64,000 nucleotides of DNA from an uncultured Bacilli bacterium (GCA_944363525.1 CALVUF010000002.1:124001-188000), one strand, 5' to 3'; counted from the first letter of the stretch, positions 54,765-64,000 are shown. Notes: a model not told the origin generated them from the letters alone. Numbers and translations: made by a program.

Positions 54765-55072
54765 TAGAACGGGAATCCGGTTTGGCCGGTGATCTGCTCT
54801 TCGACGGCGTTCTTGTCGTCGTTGATTTCCTTCAGGCAATCGCTGATGGCGAGGCTCAAGGCTTCGGTCAGCATGTCGGCATTGTCCGGATCGAGGGCAT
54901 CTTTATCGATGTCGAGTTTGGCGACGGTGAAATCGCCCTTCATGGTTATGGTCACCATGCCGGACTTGCTGACGGTGTATTCCTTTTCGTTAAGGGCATC
55001 CATCGCCTTCTTCATGTCACGCTGCATCTTCTGCGCCTGCATGAGCATTTGCTGCATTGGGTTCATGGCCAT
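54764..55072 (-). CDS. ybaB: Nucleoid-associated protein YbaB/EbfC family
   Basis: A 102-residue DNA-binding protein. MNPMQQMLMQAQKMQRDM at the start and VTITMKGDFTVAKLDID are family marks. It sits between dnaX and recR, the standard position. AAAGGAG lies 6 nt upstream of the ATG. Confidence 0.93.
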   Translation of the reverse strand: MAMNPMQQMLMQAQKMQRDMKKAMDALNEKEYTVSKSGMVTITMKGDFTVAKLDIDKDALDPDNADMLTEALSLAISDCLKEINDDKNAVEEQITGQTGFPF

Positions 55073-55098
55073 AGTGGTATTTCTCCTTTAAATTGAAA

Positions 55099-56922
55099 TC
55101 AGTCGATTGAGGGGATGTTCAGCACCACCTCTTTGGGGTTGGGGAGCTGCCGGACTTGGGCGAGCTTGGTGTATTGGCCGAGGTAATAGTTCGCGTCTTT
55201 GCCGTCGAAGGCATAGACGAACACTTTTCGGCCCAACAGGTTCTCGATGAAGGAAGCGATGGCTTTCTGGTTTTCCTTTAAGGTCGCTTTGTTTTTCTGC
55301 CGGGGGCTGTCAAAGCGGAGGATCAAGGCCTCTTGGCAAAGCGCCATCGGCTTGCCGGAGGATATGAGCCCGGCGAGGTCGCTTAATTCCGGGTCGAGTT
55401 TTAGGTCATCGAGCATCGGCCATTTGGCGACGAGGTTTTGCCTCTCCCCTTTGAATTTCGGAGCCAAGGTTAGGATGCCGATGATGGTCTGCTCATCGAG
55501 TTCGATCGGGGTGCCTGCGCTGGTGAGTTTGGAAGACGATAGCTTCTTCTTATCGATCAAGGGGGCCTTCTCCTCCTCGTCTTCGTCTTCTAGTAGGAAG
55601 GAAGGTGGGGTGGTGCCGTTATAGATGCCGGTCGGCTCTTCCTCTTGGATGGGTTGGGCGGCCGGCTTGGGGGTGGGTTGGACAACTGGTTTCGGTTGCT
55701 CAACCGGCTTCGGCTGTTCGATGGGTTTCGGTTGCTCAACCGGCTTGGGCGGCTCAACGGGGGTTGGGGCCGGTTTCGCTTCAACGACCGGTTCGGGCTT
55801 AGGCTCCTCTTTCTTAACTGGGGTTGGAACCATGGCGACGGCTGGGCTCGTCAGATTGGCCAGCCGAAGCAAGGTCAATTCGAAGTAGCTCCGGACGTTG
55901 GCGACGGCTTTGAAATCGAGTTGGGCTTTGAGCAACACCTCGATCATATCGTTGGCCTTTTGGGAGTTGATGAGGGAGGAGACGATGGCCGGCTGGTCAT
56001 CGGTTAAGGAGGTCAATAGCGAGGGGTCGCCGGTTTTGAGGTAGACCAAGTCGTCTTTAAGCATCGAGAGGAGGGCGCTGGTCAAACGGGTGACGTCGAT
56101 CCCGGCATTCTCGAAGCGGCGTAATTGCTCCAAAATGTCGGAGACGTTGCCTTCGGCGGTGAAGATCAATAGTTCTAGCGTTTCTTTCTTTGAAGCCAAG
56201 CCGAATAAATCGCGAATCCCGGCTTCGGTTAATGGATCGCCGCAGTAGGCGATGGCTTGGTCAAGGAGGGATAAGGCATCCCGCATGCCGCCATCGGAAA
56301 GGGAGGCGATATCGTTGACCGCCCCTTGCTCATAGGAAATGTTTTCCTGTTCGAGGACGTATTTGACCCGGTCGATCATCTCTTTTCGCTCGATCTTGGT
56401 GAAATCGTAACGTTGGCAACGGGAGATGATGGTCGGGAGCAGTTTCTGCGGCTCGGTGGTGGCGAGGATGAAGATGACGTGCTCCGGCGGTTCCTCCAAG
56501 GTCTTCAGCAAGGCGTTGAAGGCGGCGTTGGAGATCATGTGGACTTCGTCGATGATGTAGATTTTGTATTTCCCCTTCATCGGGCCGTATTGGACTTGAG
56601 AGATGAGGTCGCGGACCTGGTCGACCGAGGTGTTGGAGGCGGCGTCGATCTCGATGACGTCGGGATGGGTCCCTTCGGCGATGGCGCGGCAGGAGGCGCA
56701 GTGGCCGCATTGATGGCCTAATCCCTCCTCGCAGTTTAAGGCCTTGGCGAAAAGCCGGGCCATGGAGGTTTTGCCCGTCCCCCGAGGGCCGCAGAAAAGG
56801 TAAGCATGGGCGATCTTGTTGTTTTTGATCGCATTGCTTAAAGTCCTAACAATCGCCTTTTGACCGGCGACCTCTTCGAAAGCCTGCGGACGGTACTTGT
56901 TGTATAGTGCTCGATATGCCAT
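55099..56922 (-). CDS. dnaX: DNA polymerase III gamma/tau subunit
   Basis: A 607-residue clamp-loader ATPase. Walker A CGPRGTGKTSMAR, a Cys cluster (CEEGLGHQCGHCASC), Walker B region IIDEVHMIS and PTIISRCQRY are intact. A Pro/Lys/Glu/Gln repeat linker with PVEQPKP units (about residues 375-430) joins the ATPase to the tau-type C-terminal domain. No slippery A-run for a gamma-making frameshift was noticed. A TATAAT box lies 12 nt before the ATG without a Shine-Dalgarno. First gene of a seven-gene minus-strand cluster. Confidence 0.95.
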   Translation of the reverse strand: MAYRALYNKYRPQAFEEVAGQKAIVRTLSNAIKNNKIAHAYLFCGPRGTGKTSMARLFAKALNCEEGLGHQCGHCASCRAIAEGTHPDVIEIDAASNTSVDQVRDLISQVQYGPMKGKYKIYIIDEVHMISNAAFNALLKTLEEPPEHVIFILATTEPQKLLPTIISRCQRYDFTKIERKEMIDRVKYVLEQENISYEQGAVNDIASLSDGGMRDALSLLDQAIAYCGDPLTEAGIRDLFGLASKKETLELLIFTAEGNVSDILEQLRRFENAGIDVTRLTSALLSMLKDDLVYLKTGDPSLLTSLTDDQPAIVSSLINSQKANDMIEVLLKAQLDFKAVANVRSYFELTLLRLANLTSPAVAMVPTPVKKEEPKPEPVVEAKPAPTPVEPPKPVEQPKPIEQPKPVEQPKPVVQPTPKPAAQPIQEEEPTGIYNGTTPPSFLLEDEDEEEKAPLIDKKKLSSSKLTSAGTPIELDEQTIIGILTLAPKFKGERQNLVAKWPMLDDLKLDPELSDLAGLISSGKPMALCQEALILRFDSPRQKNKATLKENQKAIASFIENLLGRKVFVYAFDGKDANYYLGQYTKLAQVRQLPNPKEVVLNIPSID

Positions 56923-56934
56923 ATGCCAAAGCCG

Positions 56935-56940
56935 ATTATA
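56935..56940 (-). promoter_or_regulatory. -10 box of the dnaX cluster
   Basis: Perfect TATAAT on the minus strand, 12 nt (CGGCTTTGGCAT) before the dnaX ATG. Confidence 0.6.
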
Positions 56941-57001
56941 CTCGGGCGAGCCTATAAAGGGAATGCGCTAATCATAGATTAGAAAAGAGAAGGCAGGATG
57001 G

Positions 57002-57007
57002 TATAAT
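57002..57007 (+). promoter_or_regulatory. -10 box of prfA
   Basis: Perfect TATAAT, 12 nt (GCGTCCGCGATT) before the prfA ATG; no Shine-Dalgarno. Confidence 0.6.
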
Positions 57008-57019
57008 GCGTCCGCGATT

Positions 57020-58099
57020 ATGAACGACAGCATGAAAAAGCGCCTTGAGGCGACGAAAGAAAGATACGAGCAGATCGAGAAGGAATTGAGCGACGAGAAC
57101 ATCGATTCCGACCTCGAAAAGCTGACGAAATTAAGCAAAGAGAAAGCCAATCTGACCGAGGCTTATGACCTCTATTGCCGTTATTTGAAACTCGAGCAAG
57201 ATGTTAAGGACTCCTATGAGCTTGAAAACGATCCGGAGATGGCGGATTTGGCTAAGGAACAACGGAAAGCCGACCAGGCCGAGATGGAGAAGATGGAAAG
57301 CGACTTCCAGACCATCCTTTTGCCTAAAGACCCCAATGACGACAAGAACATTATCGTCGAGATTCGGGGCGCGGTTGGGGGCGATGAAGCCAACATCTTC
57401 GCCGGCGACTTGATGCGGATGTATCAGAAATACGCCGAGAAGCAGGGGTGGAAGATCAAACTGCTCGACGCCTCCTTAGGGGCGGCCGGTGGCTATTCTT
57501 CGGTCTCCTTCATGATCAAGGGCGAGGCGGTTTATTCCAAACTCAAATTCGAATCCGGCGCCCATCGGGTCCAGCGGGTTCCGAAGACCGAGGCCAGCGG
57601 GCGAATCCACACCTCGACCGCGACGGTTTTGGTCATGCCGGAAGCCGAAGAAGTCGACGTCCATATCAATCCCAATGACTTGAAAATCGATACCTACCAT
57701 TCGCAAGGGGCGGGCGGTCAAAACGTCAATAAAACCGAGTCGGCGGTCCGGATTACCCACCTTCCGACCGGCTTGGTCGTCGCCTGCCAAACCGAGAAGG
57801 CCCAACTGCAGAATAAGGAGATCGCCATGCAGATGATCCGGGCCAAAGTCCTCTCCTATTATCAAGAAAAGGAAGACGCCAAACGGGCCAGCGAACGGAA
57901 GCTGAAAGTCGGGACCGGGGAACGCTCCGAGAAGATCCGAACCTATAACTATCCCCAAAACCGGGTGACCGATCACCGGATCGGCTTTACCATTAATCAA
58001 CTTGACCGGGTCATGGAAGGGGAACTCGATCCAATCATCGAGGCCCTCATCCATTTCGATCAGGAGCAGAAACTCCTAGAAGAGGAAAACCATGGCTAA
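57020..58099 (+). CDS. prfA: Peptide chain release factor 1
   Basis: A 359-residue factor terminating at UAA/UAG. The codon-reading PxT motif is PKT (188-190, in RVPKTEASGRIHTS), which marks RF1 rather than RF2. The catalytic GGQ is at 232-234 (HSQGAGGQNVNKTES) and would be methylated by PrmC, the next gene, which overlaps by 8 nt. Confidence 0.96.
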   Translation: MNDSMKKRLEATKERYEQIEKELSDENIDSDLEKLTKLSKEKANLTEAYDLYCRYLKLEQDVKDSYELENDPEMADLAKEQRKADQAEMEKMESDFQTILLPKDPNDDKNIIVEIRGAVGGDEANIFAGDLMRMYQKYAEKQGWKIKLLDASLGAAGGYSSVSFMIKGEAVYSKLKFESGAHRVQRVPKTEASGRIHTSTATVLVMPEAEEVDVHINPNDLKIDTYHSQGAGGQNVNKTESAVRITHLPTGLVVACQTEKAQLQNKEIAMQMIRAKVLSYYQEKEDAKRASERKLKVGTGERSEKIRTYNYPQNRVTDHRIGFTINQLDRVMEGELDPIIEALIHFDQEQKLLEEENHG

Positions 58100-58952
58100 G
58101 CTATTCGACGTCTATATGCAGGCGGTCAAAGAAGGGGCGGAGTATGGCGTTAGTAGCGCCGATATTCGCATCTGTTTAGCCCATATATTGAAATATTCGA
58201 CGCAAATCGAGGTTCTTTTGCACAAAGACGAAGAATTTGACGAATGCTATAACACGGTGTTCCAAATATATTTTAAGGAGTTGAAACAAGGGGTTCCGGT
58301 CGAATACGTTATTCACGAAGCGACCTTCCTTGGCCATAAACTCTACGTCGATAACACTGTTCTCATCCCGCGAATGGAGACCGAAGAATTGGTGGCCAAC
58401 ATCTCGGAAAAAATCCTGGATTATTATGACCCCCGAAACTACTTGGTCTGCGCCGATATTGGGACGGGCTCGGGCTGCATCGCCATCGCCTTGAAAGCCC
58501 TCTTCCCCAACTGGGTTATGTTGGCTTCTGACATTAACTCGCTCAGCTTAATGATCGCGAAGAAAAACGCCGAGGCTAACGGCACCAAAATCACCTTCTA
58601 TAATGGCTCGTCTTTAACCCCTTATATTCAAAACAACATCGCCTTGGATATCATCGTCAGCAACCCGCCTTACATCATCGACAAGAGCCGGGTTCAATCG
58701 TCAGTCAAAAAGTACGAACCAAGCCAAGCCCTTTATCTTGATCCGAATCATTCGGTTTACGAGGACCTCTTCCGCGATATTGGCAAAGTAAAGAAGAACA
58801 CCTTGCTGGTCTGCTTAGAGATCGATGATAACCTGGTCGACTACCTAAACGGTTTAATGGACAAATACCTGACGCCGAATTACCGTTATAAAAGAGAGTA
58901 CATCAAGGATATGAACGGCTTCGCCCGTTTCCTCTTCCTCTTCTTGGAGTAA
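58092..58952 (+). CDS. prmC: Release factor glutamine methyltransferase
   Basis: A 286-residue N5-glutamine methyltransferase acting on the GGQ of release factors. Catalytic NPPY at 191-194, SAM motif ADIGTGSGCIAIAL, and the VLIPRMETEEL segment are present. AAGAGGAAA precedes the ATG within prfA. Four bases separate it from the fusion gene. Confidence 0.93.
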   Translation: MAKLFDVYMQAVKEGAEYGVSSADIRICLAHILKYSTQIEVLLHKDEEFDECYNTVFQIYFKELKQGVPVEYVIHEATFLGHKLYVDNTVLIPRMETEELVANISEKILDYYDPRNYLVCADIGTGSGCIAIALKALFPNWVMLASDINSLSLMIAKKNAEANGTKITFYNGSSLTPYIQNNIALDIIVSNPPYIIDKSRVQSSVKKYEPSQALYLDPNHSVYEDLFRDIGKVKKNTLLVCLEIDDNLVDYLNGLMDKYLTPNYRYKREYIKDMNGFARFLFLFLE

Positions 58953-58956
58953 AAGC

Positions 58957-60018
58957 ATGGACACCTTAATCATCCAATGGAAAGACATCAGCTACGGCAT
59001 CAAGGTCTTAAGCGAAGGCGAGGCCTTGGCCTTCCCGACCGAAACGGTTTATGGCCTCGGGATCGCAATGGACAAGGAAAGCAATTTCCGCCGTTTGGTC
59101 GCTTTGAAACGGCGTCCGCCGGAGAAGCCTTTCACCATCATGAGTTCGTCGTTGGCTTATGCCGCGAACGTCGCCCAACTCGATGCCAGGATGCGGGCCA
59201 TCATGAAGAAATACCTTCCGGGCCCCTTGACCGTCTTGCTCCCCAAGCGTCCCCATCTCCCTTATTATCTGACCTTAGGCCTGCCAAGTATCGGTTACCG
59301 GGTCCCCGATGACAAAAACGTCATTGACATGATCGATAAGGTCGGGGTGCCTTTATTGGTTCCCTCGGCTAATCCCAGCGACCTCCCGCCGGCGTTGAAC
59401 GTCGAAGAAGCCTATCGTTACTTCCGGGGTCAGATCCCCTATATCGTTGAAGGCAATATCCGGGGTGGTAAGCCCTCGACCATCGTCGACCTCTCGGCCC
59501 CCGGGGAAATCAAACTGGTCCGGGAAGGGCCGATCCCCTTCGATGAGATCAAAGCCACCTTCGATACCTTCGTCGCCCCGACCATCGCCATCGGCTCCGA
59601 CCATGGTGGCTTCGCTTACAAGCAAGCGCTGGTCAGTTTTCTGAAGGAGGAAGGATATCAGGTCATGGATGTCGGCACCGACTCGGAAGAATCCTGCGAT
59701 TACCCGAAATTCGCCCTCAAGGTCGCCCAGGCCGTCGCCTCGAAAAATGCCCGGCTTGGCATCGTCATCTGCACCTCCGGCATCGGGGTCAGTATCGTCG
59801 CCAACAAAGTCCCAGGAATAAGGTGCGCCCTCGCCTATGATGACGTAGTGGCGGGCAAAGCCAGAGAGCATAACAACGCCAACGTCATTGCCTTCGGTCA
59901 GAAATACATGGCGTTGGAGGACGTCTATCGCCGGGTCGATATCTTCTTAACCGAGAAGTTCTCTCGGGCCGAGAAACACCATCGCCGGGTGAAGGAAATC
60001 GAAAATATCTCTTTGTAA
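58957..60018 (+). CDS. Fusion: threonylcarbamoyl-AMP synthase (Sua5/YrdC) + ribose-5-phosphate isomerase B
   Basis: A 353-residue two-domain protein. Residues 1-200 are YrdC/Sua5-like, making threonylcarbamoyl-AMP for tRNA t6A37: AFPTETVYGLGIAMD, KRRPPEKPFTI, PGPLTVLLPK and SAN (137-139). Residues 208-353 are RpiB/LacAB-like, interconverting ribulose and ribose 5-phosphate: AIGSDHGGFAYK (Asp215, His216), the catalytic Cys272 in IVICTSGIGVS, and AREHNNANVIAFG with His305. The frame is continuous. In Bacillus these genes (ywlC, ywlF) are separate in the prfA-prmC region with ywlE between them; here ywlE is absent. Confidence 0.92.
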   Translation: MDTLIIQWKDISYGIKVLSEGEALAFPTETVYGLGIAMDKESNFRRLVALKRRPPEKPFTIMSSSLAYAANVAQLDARMRAIMKKYLPGPLTVLLPKRPHLPYYLTLGLPSIGYRVPDDKNVIDMIDKVGVPLLVPSANPSDLPPALNVEEAYRYFRGQIPYIVEGNIRGGKPSTIVDLSAPGEIKLVREGPIPFDEIKATFDTFVAPTIAIGSDHGGFAYKQALVSFLKEEGYQVMDVGTDSEESCDYPKFALKVAQAVASKNARLGIVICTSGIGVSIVANKVPGIRCALAYDDVVAGKAREHNNANVIAFGQKYMALEDVYRRVDIFLTEKFSRAEKHHRRVKEIENISL

Positions 60019-60053
60019 GTGATACTTCGCCGTTTCCCGTCTACTTATTCAGT

Positions 60054-61199
60054 ATGGGAAACGGTTTTGTTTGTCCCCGTTGTGGGAATTCCGACCCCCG
60101 GTATATCGGCTATAAGAAAGGAGCGTCGTATTGCCGGCGGTGTTTGGTGTTCCAAGGGGAAGAAGCCGTTTTCCCACCAAGTCATCCCAAACAGGTTAAA
60201 TTATCGTTAGGATACCGCCTGTCGAAGGAGCAGCAGGAACTATCCAACCGGATTCTTTTTAACTTCCAGCGCGGGGTCGACACCTTGGTCTATGCCGTCT
60301 GTGGGTCCGGTAAAACCGAGATTTCCTATGGGGTGATCGGCTATGCGATGAGCAAAGGAATGAAGGTCGCCTTCGCTTTGCCCCGACGCGACGTCGTCAT
60401 CGAGCTTTACCATCGTCTCCACGAAGCTTTCCCACTGAATAAGTTCGTCGCGGTTTATGGCGGGCATTCTGCCGATTTAGTCGGCGATTGCATCGTCTTA
60501 ACCACCCATCAGCTCTACCGTTATCCCGATTGTTTCGATCTCATCATCATGGATGAAGTCGATGCCTTCCCTTTCAAAGGGAGCGAGTTATTGGAGGCGA
60601 TGTTGGAAAGGAGCTTAAAAGGGCGTTTGATCATGATGAGCGCTACCCCCTCCAAGGCCTTGGTCAAGCGCTTTAAAGGAGCGGGTAAGGAGATCTTGAC
60701 CCTCCATACCCGGTTCCATAAGCACCCGATCCCAGTCCCGCGATTAGAGCTTGGGCCCCGGCCTTTGCTCTTTCTTAGCTTGGTCCGGAAACTTCGGCGT
60801 TATGGCAAGGTCGGCAAGCCGTGCTTCGTCTTCGTCCCAACCGTTGAATTAAGCGAATCGCTTTACCGGAAATTAGCCGGAATCTGCGCAAAAGGGGATT
60901 ATGTTTCCTCAAAACGGGTGGGGCGAAGCGACATCATCGATCGGTTTAAGAAAGGAGGTTATCGCTATTTGGTCACGACCGCGGTCTTGGAGAGGGGAAT
61001 CACGGTCAAGGATCTGCAGGTCATTGTCTATCGGGCCGACGAGGCGATTTATGACGCCGCGGCCTTGATTCAGATCGCTGGGCGGGCTGGTCGGAAAAAG
61101 GACGCCCCCGACGGGGAAGTGACCTTCCTCGCTCAAAAGGAAACGGAGGGGATCCGCGATGCCATCCTCGAAATCCGTCACTGCAACGCCTTTTTGTAA
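60054..61199 (+). CDS. comFA: DNA-uptake helicase ComFA
   Basis: A 381-residue DEAD-type ATPase driving DNA uptake in competence. An N-terminal zinc finger (Cys7, Cys10, Cys27, Cys30) precedes Walker A CGSGKTE (about 83-89), IMDEVDAF, MMSATPS and QIAGRAGRKK. No Shine-Dalgarno is seen before ATG 60054, and a weak TACTTA box lies six bases upstream. comFB is absent; comFC overlaps by 41 nt. Confidence 0.9.
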   Translation: MGNGFVCPRCGNSDPRYIGYKKGASYCRRCLVFQGEEAVFPPSHPKQVKLSLGYRLSKEQQELSNRILFNFQRGVDTLVYAVCGSGKTEISYGVIGYAMSKGMKVAFALPRRDVVIELYHRLHEAFPLNKFVAVYGGHSADLVGDCIVLTTHQLYRYPDCFDLIIMDEVDAFPFKGSELLEAMLERSLKGRLIMMSATPSKALVKRFKGAGKEILTLHTRFHKHPIPVPRLELGPRPLLFLSLVRKLRRYGKVGKPCFVFVPTVELSESLYRKLAGICAKGDYVSSKRVGRSDIIDRFKKGGYRYLVTTAVLERGITVKDLQVIVYRADEAIYDAAALIQIAGRAGRKKDAPDGEVTFLAQKETEGIRDAILEIRHCNAFL

Positions 61200-61797
61200 A
61201 CGGTGCTTTAAGCCGATAAAGGTCGCTTCATTCCGTGGCTTATTCGGCATCTCCTCGGTTTGCTATGACTGCTACCAAGAGTTAGGCCCAAAATGGACGA
61301 GATGGAAAGAAGGGAAAGTCGATTGCTTGGCCCTATACGATTACAACGAGGCGGTCCGCTCAACCCTTTATCAATTCAAGGGGGTGGGGGATATCGAATT
61401 GGCCTCGGTTTTCTTCGCTTATCCTTTGCCAATTCTCCGCTGGCTTTATCATGGTTACACCTTGGTCCCGGCCCCCAGTTCCCCGTCCCATAACGAGGCC
61501 CGGGGGTTCAATCAGGTGGTGGAGATGGGAAAGGTCTTAGGCCTACCAATTCTTCAAGCCATGGTTAAAGACGAGGGCGCTAAACAGACCGACCTTTCGG
61601 CCGAAGAAAGGACGGCGGTGGGAAAAATGATCCATCTATCGTCGACGAAGGCGGTCAAGGGAAAGAAAATCCTCCTCCTCGACGACGTCTTCACCACCGG
61701 TTCGACCGCCCGGGCTTGCCTCCGTTTGCTCTTAAAAGCCGGAGCCAAGAAAGTACGGCTTTTGGTGATGGCCAAAACCCAATTTAAAGGGCGCTAG
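61159..61797 (+). CDS. comFC: Competence protein ComFC, phosphoribosyltransferase-like
   Basis: A 212-residue protein. An N-terminal zinc-ribbon-like motif (CKRC and CYDC) precedes a PRTase fold with [18 protein letters not shown] and the PRPP loop [14 protein letters not shown]. It overlaps comFA by 41 nt in another frame, so it is translated with it. ComFC binds ComFA and supports DNA uptake. Confidence 0.9.
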   Translation: MPSSKSVTATPFCKRCFKPIKVASFRGLFGISSVCYDCYQELGPKWTRWKEGKVDCLALYDYNEAVRSTLYQFKGVGDIELASVFFAYPLPILRWLYHGYTLVPAPSSPSHNEARGFNQVVEMGKVLGLPILQAMVKDEGAKQTDLSAEERTAVGKMIHLSSTKAVKGKKILLLDDVFTTGSTARACLRLLLKAGAKKVRLLVMAKTQFKGR

Positions 61798-61812
61798 TTC
61801 TCAATTGCGCCC
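61789..61812 (+). other. Hairpin at the comFC end
   Basis: GGGCGC (61789-61794) / GCGCCC (61807-61812) with a 12-nt loop; no T-run follows, so termination would be weak or factor-dependent. It overlaps the secA -35. Confidence 0.35.
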
Positions 61813-61833
61813 ACAACCCTTAAATGATAACAT
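61805..61833 (+). promoter_or_regulatory. Promoter of secA
   Basis: TTGCGC (61805-61810), 17 bp, TAACAT (61828-61833). Expected start about 61840, leaving a 22-nt leader with AGGGAG (61850-61855). Confidence 0.5.
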
Positions 61834-61861
61834 TTACCCGCTTTGTTTTAGGGAGTCTAAC

Positions 61862-64000
61862 GTGGCTAACATTATTGAAAAAATATTCCATCTTGAGAAG
61901 CGCGAATTGAACCGCTACGCCCGGGAAGCCGACCGCGTCATCGCTTACGAGGACGAGATCGTCGCTTTGACCGACGACCAGCTCCGGGAAAAGACCAAAC
62001 AGTTCCAGGAGATGCTGAAAAACGGCAAAACCATCGAGGATATCAAATACGAGGCGTTCGCCGTCGCCCGCGAAGGGGCCCGTCGGGCCATCGGTCAGTT
62101 CCCGTATAAGGTTCAGATCATCGGCGCCTTGGTCTTAAACGACGGCAACATCGCCGAAATGAAGACCGGCGAAGGCAAAACCTTGACCGCGACCATGGCC
62201 GTCTACCTCAACGCCTTGACCGGCGATGGGGTCCACGTCGTCACCGTCAACGAGTACTTGGCCGACCGTGACGCCAACTGGATGGGCAGCATCTATCGCT
62301 TCCTCGGCTTGACCGTCGGGGTCAACCTCTCCTCGAAAACCAACAGTGAGAAAAAGGAAGCCTACCTTTGCGATATCACCTATACCACCAACTCGGAATT
62401 GGGCTTCGATTATCTTCGTGACAACATGACCCAATCCTTAAGCGCTCGGGTCCTCCGGGGGCTCAAATACGCGGTCGTCGATGAAGCCGACTCGGTCTTG
62501 ATCGATGAATCGCGGACTCCGCTTATCATCTCCGGCGGCCAGCGGGCCCCGGCCTCCCAATACATGGTGGCCGACCGGTTCGTCAAATGCCTGAAGGCCG
62601 AGAAGGATTTCACCGTCGACATCAAGACCAAGACCTGCTCCCTCACCGATTCGGGGGCCGATAAAGCCGAAAGGATGTTCGGGGTCCGGAACCTTTACGA
62701 TCCGGGCAACCAGGAACTCGTCCACCGGATCCATCAGGCTTTGAAGGCCAACTACATCATGAAGCGGGACGTCGAGTACATGGTCGACAAAGACCGGACG
62801 GTTCAGCTCATCGACCAGTTCACCGGCCGTATCCTCAAGGGCCGGGAATACAACGACGGCTTACAGCAAGCGATCCAGGCCAAAGAAGGGGTCGAGATCA
62901 AGCAAGAGACCACCGTTTTGGCCACCATCACCTATCAGAACTTCTTCCGGCTTTACAAGAAGATGTCCGGCATGACCGGCACCGCCAAGACCGAGGAAGA
63001 GGAATTCGAGAAGATCTACAACATGAAGGTCATCGTCATCCCGACCAACCGGCCGATCGCCCGTATCGATGACCTCGATTACATCTATGGCACCCACAAA
63101 GCCAAGCTCAAAGGCTTGGTCGAGGAAGTCAAAGCCCGGCACGAGAAGGGACAGCCGGTTCTGATCGGCACCGTCTCGGTCGAATCGAACGAAGAGATCT
63201 CCGGTTTATTGACCAAAGCCGGGATCCCCCACGAAGTCTTAAACGCCAAAAACCAAGCCCGCGAGGCCGAGATCATCTCCCACGCCGGCGAGAAAGGGGC
63301 GGTCACCCTAGCCACCAACATGGCCGGCCGTGGTACCGACATTAAGTTAGGGCCGGGCGTCAAAGAGCTCGGTGGCCTCTGCGTCTTAGGCACCGAACGG
63401 CACGAATCCCGCCGTATCGACAACCAGTTACGGGGCCGGTCGGGCCGGCAAGGCGACCCGGGCTATTCCCGTTTCTACGTCTCCTTTGAGGACGAACTCA
63501 TGCGCCGCTTCGTCGATGACAAGCGCCGGGAGTTCTTCATCAAGCAACTCGGGGAAGACCACGTCGAGAACAAACTCATCCAAAACGTCGTCACCAACGC
63601 CCAGAAGCAAATCGAGGGCCGGAACTTCGATACCCGGAAGAACCTCCTCGATTATGACGATGTCCTCGCCAAGCAAAGACAGATCATCTACGATCGCCGC
63701 GATTCGATCATGATGGCCGGCGACATCAGCGAGATAATCCATGATTTCTTCGTCGAAACCGGGGCTTACTTAGCCAAGAAAGCCTCCAACAATGGCCGCG
63801 ATGAAGGCTTGATCAATGGCGAGGCCCTCCGGAAATTGGTGGAGCCGAGCTTCGTGCCGGAAGGCAGCTTCCCGGCTAAAGCCTATGACGAGGCCTCGGT
63901 CGAAGAAGGCGGCGAGGACTTAGGGGAATTCCTCTATGCCCGTTACCTCAAGCGGAAAGCCGATTGGCCCGAAGGAGCCGCCGATCAGATCGAGCGCTCG
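61862..64000 (+). CDS. secA: Preprotein translocase ATPase SecA (3' truncated)
   Basis: Motor driving secretion through SecYEG. 713 codons are present; the C-terminus lies beyond the window. GTG start at 61862 after AGGGAG (61850-61855), giving (M)[14 protein letters not shown]. Walker [10 protein letters not shown], Walker B region [27 protein letters not shown] and NMAGRGTDI are intact. It follows comFA-comFC, as in Bacillus, but without the hpf gene usually found between. Confidence 0.96.
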   Translation, partial: MANIIEKIFHLEKRELNRYAREADRVIAYEDEIVALTDDQLREKTKQFQEMLKNGKTIEDIKYEAFAVAREGARRAIGQFPYKVQIIGALVLNDGNIAEMKTGEGKTLTATMAVYLNALTGDGVHVVTVNEYLADRDANWMGSIYRFLGLTVGVNLSSKTNSEKKEAYLCDITYTTNSELGFDYLRDNMTQSLSARVLRGLKYAVVDEADSVLIDESRTPLIISGGQRAPASQYMVADRFVKCLKAEKDFTVDIKTKTCSLTDSGADKAERMFGVRNLYDPGNQELVHRIHQALKANYIMKRDVEYMVDKDRTVQLIDQFTGRILKGREYNDGLQQAIQAKEGVEIKQETTVLATITYQNFFRLYKKMSGMTGTAKTEEEEFEKIYNMKVIVIPTNRPIARIDDLDYIYGTHKAKLKGLVEEVKARHEKGQPVLIGTVSVESNEEISGLLTKAGIPHEVLNAKNQAREAEIISHAGEKGAVTLATNMAGRGTDIKLGPGVKELGGLCVLGTERHESRRIDNQLRGRSGRQGDPGYSRFYVSFEDELMRRFVDDKRREFFIKQLGEDHVENKLIQNVVTNAQKQIEGRNFDTRKNLLDYDDVLAKQRQIIYDRRDSIMMAGDISEIIHDFFVETGAYLAKKASNNGRDEGLINGEALRKLVEPSFVPEGSFPAKAYDEASVEEGGEDLGEFLYARYLKRKADWPEGAADQIERS

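Noticed and set aside
55590-55770. Proline-rich repeats in dnaX as a possible mobile repeat or frameshift site
   Set aside because: Repeats stay in frame and match the usual low-complexity tau linker; no slippery A-run was found.

Overview
The window starts inside dnaA and runs 64 kb downstream through dnaN, the S4-domain gene yaaA, recF, gyrB and gyrA. It is therefore origin-proximal chromosome from a low-complexity bacterial genome. TGA is a normal stop and TGG encodes Trp, so this is genetic code 11. Strong AGGAGG Shine-Dalgarno sites, CIRCE/HrcA control, ricT, comFA/comFC and Bacillus-like gene neighbourhoods point to the Bacillota, most likely an uncultured Bacilli/Erysipelotrichia-type lineage. 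Coding DNA is moderately GC-rich. I see no phage, insertion sequence, CRISPR array or tRNA.

Layout. 1-10.6 kb: dnaA (partial), a small origin-like gap with one perfect DnaA box, dnaN, then a compact unit yaaA-recF-gyrB-gyrA-glycosyltransferase-serS. 10.6-11.2 kb: a small SRP RNA with its own promoter, then tadA. 11.4-20.8 kb: a six-gene operon (MacB-like ABC exporter, CtpE-like P-type ATPase, psuG, TetR regulator, iron alcohol dehydrogenase, inactivated M50-like membrane protein). 20.9-23.6 kb: tldD-tldE on the minus strand. 23.7-28.5 kb: an unknown protein, an MBL hydrolase, a structured leader before rpmE, metG and an RlmD-type methyltransferase. 28.5-33.4 kb: envelope or nucleic-acid proteins of unknown role (tandem DUF1508 protein, PIN/histone-H1-like protein, a 4-TM protein) and ybaK. 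33.4-34.0 kb: hsp20 under two CIRCE copies. 34-41.4 kb: M24 peptidase, GH2 glycosidase, HAD phosphatase, and a two-gene arginine-to-putrescine pathway. 41.3-43.9 kb: a lipoprotein nucleotidase with a 30-residue membrane peptide, and a patatin. 43.9-50.6 kb: an RluD-type synthase, a DUF1538 membrane protein with two PII-like genes, and yfhO. 50.6-56.9 kb, minus strand: dnaX-ybaB-recR-tmk-holB-ricT-rsmI. 57.0-64 kb: prfA-prmC-(Sua5-RpiB fusion)-comFA-comFC-secA (partial).

Most notable. (1) An arginine decarboxylase-agmatine deiminase fusion is translationally coupled to N-carbamoylputrescine amidase, so the whole route from arginine to putrescine sits in two genes. (2) A Sua5/YrdC-RpiB fusion lies in the position where Bacillus has separate genes. 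(3) About ten promoters place the -10 box only 3-12 nt from the ATG with no Shine-Dalgarno, a signature of leaderless mRNAs. (4) GyrA and GyrB both carry residues that confer quinolone resistance elsewhere (Gly at E. coli GyrA 87, Asn at GyrB 426). (5) A DUF1538 transporter-like gene is locked to two divergent PII-like regulators. (6) A structured RNA-like leader of about 184 nt precedes rpmE.

All calls were made by reading the sequence. No database search or folding software was used, and statements about families come from general knowledge.
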